Positions 60,845-64,000 of a stretch of 64,000 nt of DNA are shown piece by piece. A program made the position numbers and the translations under genes. Under the pieces are notes generated by a model. That model ran no database searches. It saw only the letters and a list, made by a program, of their open reading frames with translations, and was not told where the DNA came from. Position 1 is the first letter of the stretch; every line of letters starts with the position of its first letter. The stretch comes from [Mycobacterium] zoologicum (GTDB taxonomy: Bacteria > Actinomycetota > Actinomycetes > Mycobacteriales > Mycobacteriaceae): positions 215,490-279,489 of the forward strand of contig NZ_CP083985.1 of NCBI RefSeq assembly GCF_020172665.1. Direction: 5' to 3'.

Positions 60845-61279
60845 TTGAACCCCACCCGTATTTCTGCCGCAGCTTCCGTTGTCGTGGGCGGCGCCGCCGC
60901 CGTGGTCGTGCTGGCCGCGCCGTCGGCGCCGTCGGCGACCGCGGCCAAGGACCCCTGCGTGGCCAGCGAGGTCGCCCGCACGGTCGGCAAGGCCATCACG
61001 TCCACCGGTGACTACCTGGACTCGCACCCGGACACCAATCAGGTGGTCACCGGTGCGCTGCAGCAGCCGCCCGGACCGCAGACCCTGGCCAACCTCAAGG
61101 GCTACTTCGACGCCAACCCGAAGGTCGGTGACGACCTGGCCAAGATCACCGCTCCGGTGACCGAGGTCAGCGACCAGTGCAAGTTGGCGGTCAACCTGCC
61201 GCAGGTGCTCGGGCTGCTGCAGGCCGCGCAGGCCCAGGGCGCGCTGCCCGGTGCTGCCCAACCGGTGGCGGTTCGCTAG
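60845..61279 (+). CDS. secreted heme-carrier-like protein (Rv0203-like)
   Basis: A 144-residue exported protein. The signal peptide is ISAAASVVVGGAAAVVVLAAPSA, cleaved after ATA or nearby; the mature part (about 105 residues) has two Cys (DPCVASEV and DQCKLAVN) likely disulfide-bonded and is helical like Rv0203 (136 residues), which binds heme and passes it to MmpL3/MmpL11. The TTG at 60845 is preferred because AGGAGA lies four bases upstream; an in-frame ATG at 60818 has no ribosome site. Its 3' end overlaps the convergent YbhN gene by 89 bp. Confidence 0.82.
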   Translation: MNPTRISAAASVVVGGAAAVVVLAAPSAPSATAAKDPCVASEVARTVGKAITSTGDYLDSHPDTNQVVTGALQQPPGPQTLANLKGYFDANPKVGDDLAKITAPVTEVSDQCKLAVNLPQVLGLLQAAQAQGALPGAAQPVAVR

Positions 61280-62291
61280 CGGCGGCATCCCAGCCGTCGG
61301 CGTCGGTGCCGGTTCGAAACACTGCGAGGAACGCCACCCAGCCCACGACGGCGACCAGCAGCCAGCTGATCAGCCGGTAGATCAGGACGGCGGAGATCGC
61401 GTCGGGCAGACTCAGCCCGCTGGAGACCAGGCCCGGCACCAGCACTGCCTCGACGACCAGTAGCCCACCCGGAATCAGCGGAATCGCTCCGGCCGTGCGG
61501 GCGGCGGCGTAGGCGACCGCCAAGCCCGCCACCGATGCCCGCCCGCCGGTGGCATAGGCCGCGCAGGCCAGGCAGGCGACGTCGGCGACCCAGTTGAACA
61601 GCGACCAGCCGAACGCCACCGACGCCGCGCGGCGGCCCAGGCTGACCGACTCCAGCTGGGCGAGCATCCGCCGCCAGGTTCCCAGTCCGGTGTCAACGGG
61701 CTTGTCCCGCAATGAATTCACCCAGCGCAGCAACCGCACGCCGATGCCGTCGATCAGCTCCGGCCGGGCCGCCACGGTCTGCGCCAGCAGTAGCAACGCG
61801 ATGAAGCCGCCGACGGTGAACAACAACGAGAACGGATTGTCCTTCGCGCCCAGCGCCACCGCGCCGCCCAGTCCCAGCAGTGCGAGCCCGACCGCCTGGA
61901 GCACCCCCGACATCACCAACTGCCAGGACGCCACCACCGGTGAGGCGCCCCACCGGCGTTGCTCGCGATACAGGAAGGTCGCCGAGAGCACCGGACCGCC
62001 GGGCACCGTGGTGCTCAACGCGTTGGCGGCGTAGAACGCGGCCTCGGACCGCCACTGCGAGACCCGCACCCCCACCGAGTGCAGCAGGGTGCGCTGAATC
62101 TGCGCGAAGCTGTGCATGGACGCCGCCGCCGCCAGCACCGCGCCGAACAGCCAGCGGTTGTCGGCACGCAGGACGCTGCGCCACGCGCCTGCCAGCTGAT
62201 CCCACACCAGGGCCAGCTCAACGGTGAGCACCACCGCCAGCAGACCGAGGGCCGCGGGGCGTACCCAGCGGCGGATCACGTCGGCGGACAC
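61191..62291 (-). CDS. YbhN/LPG-synthase TM-region family membrane protein (Rv0204c-like)
   Basis: A 366-residue integral membrane protein with about eight helices. PGGPVLSATFLYREQRRWGASPVVA and IPLIPGGLLVVEAVLVPGL are the two conserved Pro-Gly-Gly segments of the lysylphosphatidylglycerol synthase transmembrane (UPF0104/YbhN) family, proposed to be flippases or lipid transport proteins. The final 25 residues (RAARPGPARPAAARAPAAG) are low-complexity and read antisense through the Rv0203-like gene; M. tuberculosis Rv0204c is longer still (412). ATG at 62291. Confidence 0.85.
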   Translation of the reverse strand: MSADVIRRWVRPAALGLLAVVLTVELALVWDQLAGAWRSVLRADNRWLFGAVLAAAASMHSFAQIQRTLLHSVGVRVSQWRSEAAFYAANALSTTVPGGPVLSATFLYREQRRWGASPVVASWQLVMSGVLQAVGLALLGLGGAVALGAKDNPFSLLFTVGGFIALLLLAQTVAARPELIDGIGVRLLRWVNSLRDKPVDTGLGTWRRMLAQLESVSLGRRAASVAFGWSLFNWVADVACLACAAYATGGRASVAGLAVAYAAARTAGAIPLIPGGLLVVEAVLVPGLVSSGLSLPDAISAVLIYRLISWLLVAVVGWVAFLAVFRTGTDADGWDAAASEPPPVGQHRAARPGPARPAAARAPAAG

Positions 62292-62369
62292 GGAATTAGA
62301 CGTTAGCCGCGCGCGATCGATATGGAGTTAGCCGATGTGGCACTGCGGCTGCATCGTTACGCTACCGGA

Positions 62370-63440
62370 ATGTCAGTCAGCGCAGACGAATCCGTACATC
62401 CGACGGTAGTCAAGGCCGCCGCGTGGGCCTGGCGGCTGCTGGTGCTGTTCGCCGCAGTCCTGGTGGTGCTGCTGGTGGTGCGGCGCCTGGAGGTGATCGT
62501 CGTTCCGGTGGCGCTGGCCTTGATGATGTCGGCGTTGCTGCTGCCCGGCGTGGACTGGCTGGACCGGCGCGGGACACCCCGGGGCCTGGCGGTGTTCCTG
62601 CTGCTGCTCGGCGGTCTGGCGGCGCTGGCCGGGCTGTTGAGTTTCGTGGTCGACCAGTTCATCGACGGCGTGCCTGGTCTGGTCGACCAGGTCACCGCGG
62701 TGGTCAACTCCACTCAGCACTGGCTGGTCGAGGGGCCGCTGCACCTGAGCAGCGAGCAGATCGCCAACGTCGGCGACACCGTGGTCAACGGGCTGCGCAG
62801 CAATCAGGCCAAGCTGACCAGTGGCGCGCTGTCGACGGCCGAGACCCTCACCAAGATCGTCACCGGCGCCTTCGTCGTGCTGTTCACGCTGATCTTCTTC
62901 CTCTACGGCGGCCGGGACATCTGGCGGTTCACGGTGCGGTTCTTCCCCGGCGACGTGCGCGAGCGGGTGCATGCCGCCGGCATCGCCGGCTTCGAGTCGC
63001 TGATCGGCTACGTTCGCGCCACCTTCCTGGTGGCACTGGTCGACGCCGTCGGCATAGGTATCGGGCTGGCGATCATGGCGGTACCGCTGGCGCTGCCGCT
63101 GGCGTCGCTGGTGTTCCTGGGGGCCTTCATCCCGCTGGTCGGTGCGGTGCTCACCGGACTGCTGGCGGTGCTGGTCGCGCTGATCGCCAAGGGCTGGATC
63201 TACGGGCTGATCACCCTGGGGCTGATCATCGCGGTCAACCAGTTGGAGGCCCACGTGCTACAGCCGCTGGTGATGGGGCGCGCGGTGTCGATACATCCGC
63301 TGGCGGTGGTGCTGGGCATCTCGACCGGGGGCATCCTGGCCGGGATCGTCGGCGCGCTGCTCGCCGTCCCGACGATCGCGTTCATCGATCGGGCGGTGCG
63401 GGCGCTGCTGTCCTCGGGTGTCGAACCGGCGGACGGGTAA
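62370..63440 (+). CDS. AI-2E-family transporter (Rv0205-like)
   Basis: A 356-residue membrane protein (Rv0205 is 367) of the AI-2 exporter/PerM family. Features are an N-terminal pair of helices ([17 protein letters not shown]), an amphipathic central domain ([15 protein letters not shown] region between 120 and 180), and a C-terminal set ending [26 protein letters not shown]. The family exports small molecules; the substrate is unknown. ATG at 62370 is preferred over 62322 because TACGCT lies six bases before it. Confidence 0.86.
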   Translation: MSVSADESVHPTVVKAAAWAWRLLVLFAAVLVVLLVVRRLEVIVVPVALALMMSALLLPGVDWLDRRGTPRGLAVFLLLLGGLAALAGLLSFVVDQFIDGVPGLVDQVTAVVNSTQHWLVEGPLHLSSEQIANVGDTVVNGLRSNQAKLTSGALSTAETLTKIVTGAFVVLFTLIFFLYGGRDIWRFTVRFFPGDVRERVHAAGIAGFESLIGYVRATFLVALVDAVGIGIGLAIMAVPLALPLASLVFLGAFIPLVGAVLTGLLAVLVALIAKGWIYGLITLGLIIAVNQLEAHVLQPLVMGRAVSIHPLAVVLGISTGGILAGIVGALLAVPTIAFIDRAVRALLSSGVEPADG

Positions 63441-63495
63441 AGGCGGCGGTCCAGCTTCGCCTCTCCTTCGTCGAGGCTCGCTGACCGCCGGGAAG

Positions 63496-63981
63496 TCAGT
63501 ACCGGCCCTCCCGGCGCAGCAGCTCCGCCGCACTGAGGCCGCCGGCGGTGCCGCGTCGCTTCGGGTCCTCCGGCGTCGCCTCGCCGGTCTGATCGCTCGC
63601 GGCGGTGAGCTTTTCGGTGGCCGGGCCCTCCGATGCGCTCTGCACCGGGATGGCGGTGGTGGCGTCACTCTCCGTCGGTACCGACAGCGCCCGGGTCGCG
63701 TCGTCGGCCGGCGGCGCATCCGCGCTGCGCAGCCGTGTCGTCGCCGCGTCCCGGCCGCCGCGCAGCTCACCGAGCCAGGACTCGATCTCGCGCTCGGAAC
63801 CCTCGGGTTCTTTCGGGTCTTTGGCGGGGGTCTCGACCTTTTCGGTGACCGCCTCGGCGGCGGTGAAGCGGGTGGTGGGCTCGGCCGGTCCGGCATTGAT
63901 CCGGCTGGTCCGGGCGTTCGACGGGTTGCCGGTGACCGGCCGGGTGGGCAACTGCTCGGTTGCCCGCGGCCGGGGCTGGCC
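63496..63981 (-). CDS. mmpL3: MmpL3 C-terminal tail, 5'-truncated at contig end
   Basis: About 160 C-terminal residues of a minus-strand gene whose start lies beyond the window. The sequence is the disordered cytoplasmic tail typical of MmpL3, rich in Pro, Thr, Glu and Ala, and ends LSAAELLRREGRY, the well-known mycobacterial MmpL3 terminus. Position next to the Rv0205-like gene agrees (Rv0206c). MmpL3 is the essential trehalose-monomycolate flippase. Translation across 63982-64000 gives adapter sequence and must not be included. Confidence 0.88.
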   Translation of the reverse strand, partial: GQPRPRATEQLPTRPVTGNPSNARTSRINAGPAEPTTRFTAAEAVTEKVETPAKDPKEPEGSEREIESWLGELRGGRDAATTRLRSADAPPADDATRALSVPTESDATTAIPVQSASEGPATEKLTAASDQTGEATPEDPKRRGTAGGLSAAELLRREGRY

Positions 63982-64000
63982 CTGTCTCTTATACACATCT
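63982..64000. other. Nextera/Tn5 mosaic-end adapter sequence
   Basis: CTGTCTCTTATACACATCT is exactly the 19-bp Tn5 mosaic end used in Nextera library preparation. It occupies the last bases of the window and interrupts mmpL3, so it is an untrimmed adapter at a contig end, not genomic DNA. Frames reading through it begin with MYKRQ or MCIRDR, familiar artefact peptides. Confidence 0.97.

Noticed and set aside
63982..64000. A genuine Tn5/IS50 insertion in mmpL3
   Set aside because: The sequence is exactly the 19-bp library mosaic end and lies at the very end; no IS50 sequence follows and no target duplication is visible.

Overview
The window is high-GC actinobacterial DNA. It is almost certainly from a non-tuberculous Mycobacterium/Mycolicibacterium, because gene order follows the Mycobacterium tuberculosis H37Rv segment from about Rv0161 to Rv0206c. 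Recognisable orthologues in order are Rv0161, adhE1, Rv0163, Rv0164, fadD5, the whole mce1 operon with its four accessory genes, pirin, monoacylglycerol lipase, Rv0184, Rv0185, mymT, Rv0187, ilvD, ricR, Rv0191, an L,D-transpeptidase, zmp1, Rv0199-Rv0201c, mmpL11, Rv0203, Rv0204c, Rv0205 and the tail of mmpL3. Orthologue names come from family recognition and synteny, not from a search.

Layout. 1-1.9 kb: a truncated alpha/beta hydrolase and an Rv0161-like FAD oxidase. 1.9-10.8 kb: a ten-gene block between the Rv0161 and adhE1 counterparts with no counterpart there in M. tuberculosis. It holds a TetR regulator, two TesB-type proteins, an SMP-30 lactonase, a DUF427 protein, and a six-gene operon (unknown, NIPSNAP, P450, MDR dehydrogenase, HpcH/HpaI aldolase, SDR). 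Two near-identical 24-bp operators, placed at the same distance from two start codons, suggest one TetR regulon encoding an undescribed oxidative/lactone pathway. 10.8-14.4 kb: adhE1, a hotdog thioesterase, an SRPBCC protein and fadD5; mce1R is absent from its M. tuberculosis position. 14.5-27.3 kb: mce1 (yrbE1AB, mce1A-F and four accessory genes), preceded by an Arg-rich 19-codon leader ORF that overlaps the yrbE1A start.

28-39.9 kb: a second, minus-strand mce operon, not recognisably mce1-4, with its mas gene and an MPT64-like secreted protein. Its mceF carries an in-frame TAG. Across a divergent promoter region with two palindromes lie a secreted protein and a second mas paralogue. 39.9-43.8 kb: a phosphodiester glycosidase, a pirin gene also interrupted by an in-frame TAG, an NDMA-type alcohol dehydrogenase with a KstR-like box, and a steroid-dehydrogenase-like SDR.

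43.8-52.3 kb: lipid, amino-acid and copper genes. Two TACCC-N5-GGGTA boxes mark a copper regulon: mymT, and a DUF305 lipoprotein-ricR operon. A VapBC pair sits between the Rv0187-like methyltransferase and ilvD. 52.5-63.98 kb: cell-envelope genes (L,D-transpeptidase, Zmp1, MmpL11, heme-carrier-like protein, YbhN-type and AI-2E-type membrane proteins, MmpL3 tail). The final 19 bases are the Nextera/Tn5 mosaic end, an unremoved sequencing adapter, so the window ends at a contig end.

No rRNA, tRNA, CRISPR array, insertion sequence or prophage was seen, and no gene-free stretch exceeds 300 bp. The longest are 60586-60844 (mmpL11/Rv0203-like divergent region), 38436-38704 (described below) and 14439-14669 (described below).
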